Assembly (NCBI GenBank): GCA_020152595.1
Contig: JAIGNY010003204.1
Span: forward strand, 93,501 to 157,500
Reading direction: 5' to 3'
DNA length: 64,000 nucleotides
Source of the DNA: Chiridota heheva
Taxonomy: Eukaryota; Echinodermata; Holothuroidea; Apodida; Chiridotidae
Under the pieces are notes generated by a model. That model was not told the DNA's origin. It did not search any database and worked only from the letters and a program-made list of their open reading frames with translations. Positions 34,201 to 48,400 of this stretch are shown here, one piece after another. Within the stretch, counting starts at the first letter, position 1; each line of letters opens with the position of its first letter. The translations under genes were made by a program, and so were the position numbers.

Positions 34201-37200
34201 GTCCATTGTAAAAATGCCCAAGGAATTGTATTTGTTGTGTTTTAACCATTTCTTGGGATGGTTAGCATTCTTAGTTGTGCTGCTGTTCTTCACAGATTAC
34301 ATGGCGCAAGCAGTCTACAAGGGTACGTACTAAATATTTCAGCTTGTACAGGGCTCATTAAATCAAGCTAAAAATAATGTGTACTCTGTATATATGGTTG
34401 TCAACTTGTCCAAGAAGAGAATCATGTTGACTAGTCATTTTGTGTAAACATGTGTTTGATGTGCAGAAAAAATCCATGGTTCCAGCATTTATAACCTCGG
34501 GGGAAAAAACAGGAAGAATTTTCTTTTTATTAGAATTTAAAAAAAAGATTTCTTGAATAAGCAACAGTATGTGGTAAATATGTGCTCCAATGACATTCCC
34601 CTTGTAATTGTGCGATGAATAGTGCTAAAAATTGCAAAAGAGGGCAGCATATAAAGATGTATTTACTTTATGTACATTTAATATTATTTTTGTCACGATT
34701 TTTTCAGAATCAGAACTGGGGGAAATTTTAAAATTGATTCCAACTCTGGACAGACATGTCAAAAGTATGTCTGTTCAGGTATGATCTTTGGTTGTCCAGG
34801 AAGACAAACAACTGATTTGTCAATCTCTTAGCTATTACAGTAGTCTATTGCCTTAGAAGTAAACATTTGTACAACATTTTGGCATTTGTTTTGTTGCATA
34901 CAAGTTAATACTGTAGTTTCATTTTGGGATTTTTCAAATGCAATCTACTATGTCAGAACAATCTGCTATGTCAGAACAATCTACTATGTCAGAACAATCT
35001 ACTGTTAGAACAATCTACTATGTCAGAACAATCTACTATGTCAGAGCAATCTATTATGTCAGAACATAAGTTTCAATATTCTCTTTTCACAACTTGATCA
35101 TTGCTGTTGTGGTGCTGCTAAATGCCACCAACAAACCCATCAGTCTGGTAGAAAAGGAGAGGGGGAGCTGGAGGGGGAGGGGGGAGGGGTGGGGGGATTG
35201 TGCAATTTACAAAAATCATGAGTTTAAATTGTTCCTTCATGGAAGACTACTCATATTTGCATGCATGTTCATTAGGTGTATGAGCTGTTGTTAAACTCCA
35301 GGAATCTTAAGACCTAGTAACAAACTCCACTCTATCAACTCCAAAATACTGAGGAGTCAGTACACCCCGACACAGTCAGTACACCCTGACACAGTCAGTT
35401 CACCCTGACACAGTCACCTGTCAAACAGTCAGTACACCCTGACACAGTCAGTACACCCTGACACAGTCAGTACACCCTGACACAGTCAGTACACCCTGAC
35501 ACAGTCAGTACACCCTGACACAGTCAGTACACCCTGACACAGTCAGTACACCCTGACACAGTCAGTACACCCTGACACAGTCAGTACACCCTGACACAGT
35601 CACCTGTCAAACTCGGTACCTCTCCAATACGAGCATGACTCCTTAACCACTGAGCCACAGCACTTCTTATATTAACAAACAGCACATTCTAATCTCAAGT
35701 TATGGCTGATCTAAGTTAAGACTTGTAAATATTTATGCAAAATTTGTACTGCATGTTAGGGCAGACAAATCACAATCCTTATAATTCTTTAAGAAAATTA
35801 CCTGGATATTTGTCATCAGCAAAATTCCCCCTGCCTCCCCTGCCTCCCCCTTCTCCCCCTCCCCTTCCTCCCCCTCCTTCCCTCCCACTGCTAGCACATC
35901 CTATATATATTTTGTTTAGTGGTATGTGTGCAGGTAGACATTGTATATATTCACCAAACAGAGCTTAAAGTTTAAACAGAACAGTCTTTAATTTATGACA
36001 ATTACGCACCTGCAGCTTCAGGTTGCGGCTAATTAAAGGTTGAAGAATATTTAATGTATGGAACATGTTTCAATGTGTGAAAGAGAAGGCAGCTGAAAAT
36101 CTTGAATGTAAAGTTCTCTAAATTTATCATCATGTCCTAAATTGTAGCCGTTGAAAATCATCAGATTGTTTTTGCTTGTTTAATTTTGATTGAGAAAATT
36201 CAAAACCTCTTGGCCATAATCAGTTGCTCCCATGCAAGTAACCATTGTTGTACAGTAGGAGGAGGTTAACATGGCTTGTCTTGTGATGTCATTAGATTTC
36301 ACTAAAATCAATTTATTCTAATAAGGCCTGAATTTTTAAAATGCTGTAAAAAGGTCAATTATTAACAGATTTTAATGGAACTTGTTAATTTCATGGTTTT
36401 CATCCATTTATTCTCAAGTTGTTTCTACCTGTCCGTATATCTATCAAAACTATTTACTGATGATTAAATCATGGGTCAAATTTCCCACGTTGTTCTGACA
36501 ACAGTACTTTTAATGCAGGAACAGTGAATTTTCAAAATCACTCTTCAGTGGAACAGTGTTTTTTCACAAGAATGTGACATTAATGATCAATAACTTGATT
36601 TATACTTTAAAAAAAAAAGTGCACTTTGCAAAACAAGATTATTATAAAATGAATTTCTTCCAGAAACAAAAGGCTTTTCCCATCTTACCTGCAATTGTTA
36701 GAGCAATTGATAATATATACACAGACATGTGTGCAAGGCTGCTTGCATATGTACGACTGTATGCAACTTAAAGCAATATGTAAATACTAATAAACGACAT
36801 ACATATTTGTACATAACCAATAAAGTAGTTGTAAATTAAGCCCATTTTGAAAAAAGGAATTTGTCCTGTTATCAGAAGAAGAAGAAAAAGTTGAACAGTG
36901 AAATCTGATTCGGAACAGTATTACTTGAGCATGTACTGTTCCATGGAACAGTGGCAACAAATGTAGTTTGACCCCTACAAATACTGTGTATTTCCTAATA
37001 AACGCCCCGAGGCATTACATTTAAAAAAGGGAAAAGAGAGGAGGATGGGGGGGGGGGTATTGAGTTTAAATTTTTCAGTCAGTTTTTGTGTGCATAGCAA
37101 GCTCGGTTCTTTTGACTGTATTTTTCGGGCAGTTTTACAATTTTTAAAATGAGTTTTGGCTGAAACCTAGTCTTAAATCACACTGTATTTAATATTATAA

Positions 37201-37475
37201 TATTACGAATCAATTTATCTGTGACTTTATGGTTGTCACTGCATAAAATATATGAGGGCTTTTATCAAAGAGGGGGCATTTGTTAAAGAGAAGGGGCATT
37301 TATTGAAGAGGGGACATTTATTAAAGAGGGGGCATTTATTAAAGAGGGAGAATTTATTAAAGAGGGGGCTTTATTAGGGAATATATGGTATATATATATA
37401 TATATATGTACTATATACATACATACATACATACATACATACATACATACATACATACATACATACATACATACA

Positions 37476-37507
<32 letters not shown>

Positions 37508-40500
37508 GATATATTTATTTATATATATATATACAGTACATATATACATCATACATACATACATACATATACATATATACATCATACATACATACATACA
37601 TACACACATACATACATATATACATACATATATACATACATATATACATACATATATATTTACTTCAAGTTATACCTTACCTTCCATGCTATAATATGCA
37701 ATCTGGTCACACGACCTGATTCTAACGCACTTCTAACCGAACCTAAAAAACGCAGTAACCAGCCAAGCCCTGACCTCCATAATACCTCTGTACCACCTCA
37801 CTCTTTTTCAGCGCGTTGTTTCACTAACATCGCTGAAAACTGGTCACTTTTATTTTATTTTTAATTAACCTTTCTAACTCTTTTCTCTTCGGCAGCTTCT
37901 ACCTGAAGGGTTTTACGCTGCCCGTTCTCATCTGGCTCGCCTTTTCAAGTCTTCCGAGAAGGGTGAGATAGCCATGGGTCCGAGATTTCTTGGCCGACCT
38001 ACACGACTTTACCGTGTAGCCTACACTTAGGATAGCGGGTTTTTGTCTCCATTCGTACATAGCTTAGTGGCTAGTTCGAGAGCGTCCTACTCGTGGTGGG
38101 TGTTTTAGGTCCTAGAGCACAGGTTGTGCCTGTCTAGGGACCTCTCGCCCGGGAATTAGTCTTTTCTCCCTTAGCCCCACCCGCCTCGAGGTGACCCTAG
38201 CGTTATACTATGTATAGTGTTTAGCACGTTAGGATATTTCAGTACACCTTCTCGTATGCATTAAGCCAATTTCCTTTTTCGATTTTGGCGCATGCGCATT
38301 GGGTCATAGTCACCGCTGGGTAAATGTGGGGTCGCCCTGTAACAACTCTAGGGAGCTACAGTTGTTACTAGCGAGCTTATTTTCGTTTTCACGTTAACAG
38401 CATATGAATATTTTTATTTTTCTCACACAGTTTGGAGATAAAATATTTAATTTTCAGGATTGAAATTGGGGTGTCGGAGAGACCCGTGGGTGGGTCTCTC
38501 CGACGACCTAATTACAGGGAAAATAATCTTTCCTTTTTATCTTTACAGACCTCAAGTACACAGTGGTTGGTGTTTCCCACGCTACCCGGCGCTAGTAAAG
38601 TCATTACGTTGGATGCGTTTTTCGGGTTTCTAAAGTTTTCAGATAGAAATTTTTTGGTTTTAATTTTTTTCTGTTAAAGCAAGTGTTGTTGTTCTGTTTA
38701 GAATGCTATGCCTCGTCTCTCTTTAGCGTGTCCGTAAGATCATAGTTACTTTGCCGTGTTTAGGTTTATACGCTTGGACTTACGTTCTTCTCTTAAGAAA
38801 TTTATTTTTCAGTAAAATTTTTTCTGTTTAAGAGAGTTTTGATGTTCTGTTTAGACTGCTAGGCCTCGTCTCTCTTTAGCGTGTCCGTAAGATCATACTT
38901 ACTTTGCCGTATTTGTGTATGTACGCATGGATATATGTTCTTCTCTTTTCAGATATAAAAGAGATTCACTGAGAAGGTTACGCTCTTAGAGGCGTTGCGC
39001 CTAGAGCGTAAGCGGTAAGAGAGAGAGATAACCTCTTAGGGGCGTTAACGAACGTCGCCTAAGTTGTAAACACGGTTCCAAACGGTTCCATTGGACAGTC
39101 CCTGTCGACTCCACAACCCTTGTAACGCGTTGAATGCCGGTTGTTGTGAGTTCGGGACGGTTCCATAAGGTTCGGAGTCCATACGGTTCGCGGCCCGCTG
39201 GTTCCATTGGGCGGTTCCGTGAGTCCCCGTTGTTACGGGCTTAACGGTTCCATTGACGGTTCCGTGAGTCCAGTTCCACGGTTCCCGCGGTTCCCGGCCC
39301 GTTGTTACGGGCTTAACGGTTCCATTGGACGATTCCATACGGTTCCGCGGCCTGTTGTTACGGGCGAACGGTTCCATTTGCGGTTCCATACGGTTCCGCG
39401 GCCCGTTAGCAGCCACGGGCTTAACGGTTCCATTGGACGGTTCCATACGGTTCCGCTGCCCGTTGTTACGGGCGGCGGTTCCATACGGTTCCGTTGGACC
39501 ATCCCTGACGGTTCCGCAGCCCTATATGCGGGCATTGTGCGGTTCGGGGACGGATCCATACGGTTCCGGGATCCATACGGTTCCGCGGCCCGTTGTTACG
39601 GGCGGACGGTTCCGTGGTCCATACGGTTCGCGGCCCGTTGTTATGGGGCGGACGGTTCCATTGGGCGGTTCCGTGATCCATACGGTTCCGCGGCCTGTTG
39701 TTACGGGCGGACGGTTCCGCGGCCCGTTATTACGGGCGGACGGTTCCGCGACCCCCGTTACGGGCGGACGGTTCCATTGGCGGTTCCATACGGTTCCCGC
39801 GGCCCGTTACGGGCGGACGGTTCCATTGGGCGGTTCCGCGGCCGTGTTTACACGGGTCCGTATTTAACGGGTTCACGACATCGCACGGTTTAATCGGTTA
39901 TACGCCCACTAGCTACGTGGTCAGGTGACATTCTTGACAAGAAGTATAGCATTGACAGTTATTTTTCTTCTTGGTCCTGTAGCCATTAGCTACGCAGTTC
40001 CACGGCTCGTGTGAACGCAATTAAGACTGTCTCGTTGAACGTTACAAGTTCCGTATTTATTTTCACCAGTATCATGGACATGAAGGACAGGTCCCGAGTG
40101 TCGATGTTTTTACACACCCAGGATGTCTCGTGATGCGAGCGTGCAAAACGCTTCTTTAAATTACGCCCGGTGACATCCATCTCACGTGTTACGCTGCGTG
40201 CAGATTATGCTGCGAGTCAAATCCCTGTACTCTTTGCAGCGATTGGGATCTAGCGGCGTGGTCGGAGCACAGACTCCACCGCGACCGGTACTTTCAAAGA
40301 GCGGCGGAGAAAGTGGAGAAGCAACGGTCTGAGAGGCCCTCTTCGTCTCCCCACCGCCACCCAGGTCCAAAGCCAGGGAGGCGGGGCCGCCGCCCACTCC
40401 TAGCGGAGCGCCTCTTGAAAGACGACACCGTCACGGTTCATCCGGAAGTATAGCATTGAGACAGCTATTTTTCTTCTTGGTCCCGTAGCCAACGGCTCAC

Positions 40501-43500
40501 GACAGTTATACGGTTCCACGGCCCATGTTTACGGGTCCGTGCGGTTCCACGGTCCGTGTTTACGGGTCCGCACGGTTCCATTGGGCGGTTCCGCGGCCCG
40601 TGTTTACGGGTCCGCACGGTTCCATACGAGTCCACGGTCGCGTTTCACGGGTCCTTTCGCTTCCATTGGGCGGCTCCAGTGAGCGGAACTTATCTTTAAT
40701 GGGATAACGTACACTATACGGTTCACCGTTATCGCCCACTAGCTACTACGCTACGTGGTCAGGTGACAGATGACTTTCTTTACAAGAAGTATAGCATCCC
40801 GACAGCTATTTTCTTCTTGGTCCCGTAGCCATTAGCTACGCAGTTCCACGACTCGTCTGCGAACGCAATTAAGATTGTCTGCGTTGAACATTACCGTTCC
40901 GTAATTATTTTCACTAGTATCATGGACATGGAGGACAGGTCCTCGGCGTCGATGCTCTACACACCCTTGATGACCCGGCATAGCGTGATAACGCTTCTTT
41001 GCTTTACGCTCGGTCACATCCATCTCACGCGTTACTGGCGTGCAGATTATGCTGCGAGTCCATTCGTGGTACTCTTTGCAGCGATTGGGTTCCAGCGGCG
41101 TGGTCGGAGCACAGACTCCACCGCGACCGGTATTTTTCAGGTGCGACCGAGCGTGCGGCTCGGTGTTCGGATCACGGCTCCGTAGTTTTGTTACGGGATA
41201 TCGACATCGTCACGATTTACCCGATATGCACCCGCTAGCTACGAGCTATGCGGCCAGGTGACAAGTGATAATCTTCACAAGTAGTATAGCGCCGTGAGAG
41301 CTATTCTATTCATGGTTCCGTGGCCATTAGCTACGCAGTTCCACGATCATGTGAACACCATTTATACGATTATCCGCGTTGAGCGTTACATTTCCGCAAT
41401 TACTTTCACCAGTATCGTAGGCACGGAGGACAGGCCTCCGTGCGTCGCCGGCACGTTACGCACCTCAGAGTCCCGCTTTGCATAGTGTGCAAACGCTTCT
41501 CTAGACCGCACGGGCCTGTACGACTTGAGTTTTTGCAACGGGATAACGTACACTGTACGATGAACCCGAAGTTGAGTTCGCTAGCTAGGAAGCTGCTCGG
41601 TCATAGCTACGCTGTCCCACGGCCGTGTGAACTGCCTCTGTAGGATTTTCGCGTTGAACGTCACAGTTCCGCGATGTTTTGCGCCTATATCATCGACACG
41701 GACGGGCAGGTCCCTAGTGTCGGTGCGTTGCGGCGCCTTGACTGTCCTGCGGTGCGTCGCGCGTAAACGCTTCTTAGGTTGCACTTTGGTGTTATCGACT
41801 TGTTCAAACCCGTGTACACCGCTGTGGTCCTCGGTTCGCGATGGGACCGGTCGGCCAACAAGAGGCGGCGCCCTCACGGGTCTTACGTGAGTTAGTCCCC
41901 TTTTTTACGGCTAGTTGTAGAGCCATTGGATTCCTTGCGGGTCCATTAGGGTCGTACGGCTCGTAATCGGTTCCATACGGCCCCCACGGCTTGTTTTACG
42001 GCCCCATACGGGTCCGTAACACAACAAGGCGGCTCCGTCCGGGGCATGGGATGACGCGTTTGGTCTGTAGTGCTGCTTAGTTCTACAGCAAGGTAACGCA
42101 TACAACGACGTCACACCCGTTAGTTTCGAGATCCCCACGTCCGTGTGAGCTGACTTGGTGAGATTTTCGCGTTGAACGCCACGGTTCCGCATAGTTTTTC
42201 ACCAGTTCATGGACACGAGGGCGAGTCCCCGTTTGTCGATACGTCACGCTCCCAGGATGCGTCGCGTGTTAGCGCTGCTCGGTTTCGAGGCCTAGCGCTC
42301 GGGTGATAAGATTTCCTTCTTTACGGGAGGCATACCATCACGAGAGCTATTCCCTCCGTGTTACGTAGTTCCACGACCGTTCAAACTACTCTGAATGTGA
42401 TTCTTGCGTAGAACGCGACCTTCGGCTCACATTCTACAGATATTAACGCGATTTTCGACAACGCGTCACGATAAACCTGGGTATCGGAACTTCGGATATT
42501 GCGACCGTTAGCCGCGTGTTGCAGTGTTCGCGGTCGTTTTTTCTTGCTGGGGCGTTTTTAGCGTTCGACGGCAGTCCCCCCACGCGAGCCGCCCGGCCGC
42601 GGCTCCGAGTGATTTTATACAAACGGAGTTAACGGCCTATACCAGCGGCGCGGCTGTGTGGTAGAGGACCAGTAGCCATGAACTACTGCGTTCGCGGCCG
42701 TTTCTCTTACCGGGACACGTGCTGAGTCGGACGGTCGTCCCCTCTTCCCCACGCAGCTACCGGTTTCAGAGCTCCGTGATGGAACAAACTCAGTTTACGA
42801 CTCGTATAGCTTGCGTGGCACGTGAACTCCTCCGTATTTCTTACGGCCTCAGTTTATATATATTTTACCTATTCTCACGGAACGCGTACTGTGTACTTCT
42901 TCCCTACGGCGTCGCCACTTACTCGGTGGCCCGTGGTGAATAGAGGTATAATGAGATAACGACTCACGTTACAGGTGTAATGCGTTCACGCTATCGTGGA
43001 CCTAGACGGTCCTTTGGTACTGATCGCTACTTCGCCGTTCGGGACACGCACCAGTACCAGTTGTCCCCCTCGCGTAGCCACGAGCTTTTGCTCCGTGGTG
43101 CACAGCGACATCGTTGGCGGTGGACTCGTGGTTTTTACTTGTCATGCTGGCGCCTTTGTAGACCCATAACGGATCTATTATACTTAACGGGTTGCGTGAC
43201 TTTGTACGGCGTAAGTCCCCAGTAGCCACGCCGCTTTTCCGCTCCGTGGTGCAGGGTGTTTAACGGTCCGTGTAGTATACACAGGGCGTCACCTCTTTCG
43301 TGATTTCTACCCCAGTGTTGGGGTTTATGACTCATACGGTTGGCGTAACGTTACCCCCTACTTGTCAATATTACCTCCATGAAGGATATTTTTCTTGACC
43401 ATAGGTGGCCTTTTGGTAGACAACCTTACGTTTGGGGTAGCTATTACCAACAACGGCACGTATGGTTCCTTCCATACTTTAACACCTTACAGCTGCTTCC

Positions 43501-45432
43501 TTTCGGTTTTACGGCCTGTTACTTAACTGCCCGTACAGACATACGGTATTCGTTTTCTCCGTTCCGTAGCCGTAGGCTCGCGGTTTCAAGGTTGTTACTA
43601 TCGTGAAATGCGTTAACACTTTCTCCAGTCAACTTCTTAGACAAGCTTCGCTGTTGATAGGCGTGGCCTGGAGCTACGCGTCCCGCAACTGCTACAGTTT
43701 TCGGACCTCGCTTGGGTGCCGTCGACTATGTTATGCGGCTCCCGGTCTTACGACCCATGCCGTCTCACAGCTACATAGCCTTACACGGTTGGCAGCCCTT
43801 CTTGTATCGTTTTATATTAACGGCCTGCCTTTTGTTTCGCTAGCCTTTGATTTTTGGTCAGTCGGTTTCAACAACCTTTGCTCAGGGTCGGCAGCTTTTT
43901 CTGGGCTGCGGATGGTGTCGTTCAGTCCCTCCGCTTTACACGTTCAGTCGGTGGTCACACCCTTTGGTGGTGGTGCGGGTGCTCCCACCTGGTGTACGGA
44001 GCGAGGTTTTCACCGTCAGATATCACCGTCGGTGCCGGACGGGGCTTCTTGATCAAGGTGGGGCACTTTTCTTGTGACCCCTTCTGTCGGAAACTTGGAC
44101 GGTACTTGACCCTTTTTTTCTTCGGCGCAGGACGAACTTTGGCTGCTCGAGACCTTGCAGGCTTCACGTCACGAGCCTCGGGTCAGGGACGATTTTGTCT
44201 CTTTCCGGGCTCCGGCGGACTGCATCTCAGTCCCGGAGCGCCGTTTGATGGTGTGGCCTCGGCCCGCCTTTCCTCGGCGTAGCATGGCTTTTCTGAGGGT
44301 TGTTCGCCCCTCCCGTTGTGGAGGTGGGCCCTCTCTCCAGCTTAGTTCCGTCATGAGCTCTGGGATACCTTGCAGCTATCCACCAGGGTTTTTCGGTGGG
44401 GTCTCACGGTCTTTGACTCGCGACCACTGGTGAGTTCTGGGAGATCTCTTCGTAGTGTGTCATGTGACATTTTCCTCCGATAGATCATCCAGTGGCTTTC
44501 TGTTAAAGTAGTCTGAACTGTTCATAGAACGGCCGGTATGCACTCGGGTTCGGGGCATAACCTCTTTTCACGGGATCTCGTGCGGCGTTTGAGAAACCGC
44601 TTTGCGGTTTTTCTCTTGTTTTTGGTCGGACTCACTTTTCGACGTTCGTGTTCCCCACTAACTTTAGCTCTTACGCGGTTATGCGCTAACGAATTTTTCC
44701 CTTGTCCGGGATTTCTTCAATTCGTTTTCGTTGGTACACGCCGTTCCCAATCGTAGTTTCTCGCCGGTTCTGTCTCGTGGGCCGAATCCGGTGTGGCTTG
44801 GCGTTTTTGTGGACACTTTGCTGTAATTGTGTCCAAACGCTCTTCCGGTTGGCTTGTTTTTCTGGGCTTTACGCTCAGGTTCTTTGGAGGTTTGCCTCCG
44901 TTACTGTCAACGAATGGTGCCTTGTTCGTTTGACTGTACCTCGCCGTGGTTTCCTATGTTTTAGTTCCTCCCACTCTTGAGGTCTTTCATCCTTCCGAGG
45001 TGAAGGAATTTAGATCCTTTAAACGGGATTCGGTTCGTGTGAGTTTTCGTACCAGCCATTAAAAAAAAAAAAAAAAAAAAAAATGTGCGGCGATCTGAAC
45101 TCCCTTCCTTCCTATCCTCGGTTGCAATCTGATTGCATATTATAGCATGGAAGGTAAGGTATAACTTGAAGTAAATTTACCCGCTAAAGCGTAGCGGGGA
45201 TATTTCAGAGTTATACTTACCTTCCATGCATCCCGCCCCGCCCCTCTCGTTCAGGCCTCGGTGGAATGTTGAGTGAGGTGGTACAGAGGTATTATGGAGG
45301 TCAGGGCTTGGCTGGTTACTGCGTTTTTTAGGTTCGGTTAGAAGTGCGTTAGAATCAGGTCGTGTGACCAGATTGCATATTATAGCATGGAAGGTAAGTA
45401 TAACTCTCGTAAATATCCCTGCTACGCTTAGC

Positions 45433-45473
<41 letters not shown>

Positions 45474-48400
45474 TCTGAGAAAGTTCTCTTTTTTTCTGTA
45501 CGTAACAGGTGACCCTACAGCGCCAATAGGTTCCGCAGAACGCTTGTTGTATGACGATGGTGTCAAGATGGGCTGTTGGGGTCTGTGTATTTTCCAATTT
45601 TCTTGTGCAGTCTTTGCAGGTGAGTGTTGTCTTCCACTGTGTTGTCTTCCACTGTGTTGTCTTCCACTGTGTTGTCTCTTTGAAAGATATATTGGCAGCT
45701 AAAGAAATTTTCTCTTGTATTTCATAGATTTTTATTTCATATTTTATTGTAATATCTTGAGTATGACAGTAGGGTTGGAAAAATATACAAGAAAAAAACA
45801 CTCGTCATTGTGGCTAATCATTTCTTCAGCTTTAAGGCTTGATTTAGTGTGATGAATACCACAGTATTTTATGATATTTCTACTCACAACAGTTTTGTTT
45901 GCATGCCTATGACGAAGAGGCGAGTGATTTTTTCAACCCTGTGTGACAGTCTTAAAGGGTTAGTTCAGGGGTTAAGCAAGTATATCCTCTACTTTTTATC
46001 AAATGTTGTTTTGTTTAGGACCAACCTACAATCTTGGACAAAACTCGGTGAAACACTTCATGAAAATATGTGACGCTTTTCATGAACCTACTTTTTTCTC
46101 TAATCATCTGGAAACCATTTTGCCAGGCAAGCGTCGTTGCGTTTCATGCGTCCTCACACAGCTCAGTCACATCACACGTACAACAAACATACTGCGTGCT
46201 TAGTTGCTAACCTACCTACCGGTTCAGCGAATTTTGTTTTTGTTTGCATGCGCGGCGAGATTACTTCATATTTTACTAACGTTTGATATATGCACCGGGT
46301 GTACGAAGAGTAAATTTTACGTGAGCGCCATCTGATTGTTCGTTATACGCAGACAAAGCCTACATACCTGGCATAAATTGCTCACTGCAAATCCTAGTGT
46401 GAGCCGAAGGTTGAAAGACGTTGCTTTGTATAGCACAAACCTACTTCAAATATCCATCAGGATCAGATGGAAATCGAGAAAACGTTTTTTTATTCCTCAG
46501 CACACGTCTATTAGTGCAACCAACGGCACAGCAAGATTCTGGCATAGTTATATTACAAAAAAATTATCTTATATAACAACATGCAAGCGTTTGTAAGTCT
46601 AAATAAGTGTACAGCAGACGTTCTCGCTCGACAAAATGGCGATGTAAACAAAGTCACGTGACCTCATGACGTCAGCTAAAACACTCTTATTCTTTCATTT
46701 GTAAATAATATTTTAGAATTAGATGTGGTTTGAGTGTCTAGAGAAAAAATAGCGATACAAATTTACAACACATTTAGTGATATGATGTATTGGAATAAAT
46801 CGTCCCTCTTTCCGCATACTGACGAATGTCTTATTTGGGTAAAACGATAATTGGCGCGAAATACTGAATTATTATTTCCGCATACTGACAAATGTCTTTG
46901 AAGCTTCTTGAAATAAGATTTTGCTTAAAATATCTTTATTGTAAGTACAATGTCAAAAGATTAGCTGTTTCTCTTTCCAATGATATATAAAGCTATATAA
47001 TACGTTTATCAACTTTTATTTTATCATGCTTCAAAAAATCCGAACATTCGTCAGTATGCGGAAATAATAATATTTCTATTTTAACATTTTTCACTAAACA
47101 AATGACATTCGTCACTACGCGAAACGAGGGATAAAATGAATAAGGCATAAAGTGTTTTTTGGTTGATGCAAATACCAGAGTTTCTCGGATTGAATGAAAT
47201 GAATGAAGACAAATAAATGAAGATAAAACACTAAGAATATGTACGAAAACTATTAAATAAATGAAAATTGAGTAAATAACAGGGAAAATCGACCTTCTTG
47301 TAATCAACAGGATTCAAACCCATGTTCCAATGGTTCAAAATCCATCCTATTATCCGGTACCCCATCTTGATGCTTGCAACGTTTGATTGAGGAAGAAAAA
47401 AATGCCATTCATTTTAAAAATAAAATAGGAGGAAGAATGGTAGAGCTGCGAATTATGTGAAATCTATATATAGTACATACAAATAGAATCAAGTAAAGTC
47501 ATTTAATCAATTCATCTCTAAAGCTCTTTCCAACTTCCAATATTATCATACAACTCCTTTTTACCGATTGCGTAAAATACCGATAATAGTAAAATGATGT
47601 GTGCTGAAACGGTCTACCATTGTTTTTCGAAAGTTTGACTCTTCAATATGATTTTCCCAGACTTGTATGGTAGACCGTGGAGCTCTTTCATATTAACCTT
47701 TACACCCTAATTATTTAACACCCTCTTGACACGTTTGACTGACTGTCACGGTGCTGTTAAACCTCAACAAACCAAACCGTTTCATATTGAAATAACATAC
47801 GAACACGACTATCCACGTTTATTTAAAATAGTACTAAATAATCTGATACATTGGTGGCAAAACTTTTAAATCTTGAATCCCAAAATTTGCAAAAACTATA
47901 CCAAGCCTTTGTTTTGAATGAATATGCGATAAACTGCCCAACAAAGTATTCCATAATAACGATGTTTGGACTGCCCGGCCTCGATGAGGTACTAGTAATA
48001 AGAAGGAGGCCTTATGAATACACAATAATGGGCCCTGAAAGGCCCCGGGGCCTTCTAATGTCTATGATAAAGGGGCCAGAATAGGTTTAAAGGAGTCAAA
48101 AGCTTGAATGAGGGGCCTCTTTAATCGCACTAGAATCACTTCAAATTAATGGCCAGATCATTGCAGCGACCCTGTGAGGGGGGCATTGGGCCCCCCTCAC
48201 AGGGCTTCTCCCACTGGACCCCTACCGGCCCCTGGCCTCCAGCGCACAGGATACTCATTTTACGATCAGATTCTACACTCACAAGGCCACCACCAAACAT
48301 ACCCCACTAATTGAATATTTATAATCATAAATGCTGTTGTTTTTATAGGTCGTTTTACTTTTCTTTTTACAACTTAAGTAGTTTGTAGTTGCTTGGACAT

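Larger units (their letters stand above)
37659..45440 (+). mobile_element. DIRS-like tyrosine-recombinase retroelement 1, ~7.8 kb, GC-rich
   Basis: The ends are long inverted repeats: 37668-37803 is complementary to 45266-45404 almost throughout. Just inside the right end, 45134-45180 is a second complement of the left end and 45181-45235 of the extreme right end. That is the internal complementary region arrangement of DIRS elements. Decayed RT/RNase H lies at 43.4-44.1 kb. It is far richer in GC and CpG than its surroundings. It lies in SLC45 intron 3, same orientation, between (CATA)n and (TA)n, with no obvious target duplication, as expected for DIRS. Non-functional as read: no long intact RT or recombinase. 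Confidence 0.8.

Noticed and set aside
35341..35617. CRISPR-like spacing of the 19-bp repeats
   Set aside because: Units are contiguous with no unique spacers.
37385..37660. CRISPR-like or structured array at the CATA repeats
   Set aside because: A simple tetranucleotide microsatellite without spacers; eukaryotic context.
39045..39893. 228-, 180- and 133-codon frames at the cggttcc array
   Set aside because: Overlapping frames on both strands with Gly/Arg/Phe or Pro/Asn/Thr repeats follow from the GC-rich tandem array.
43603..44052. 149-codon frame in element 1 as an independent gene
   Set aside because: It fits better as a mixed-frame relic of RT connection and RNase H of the DIRS-like element.
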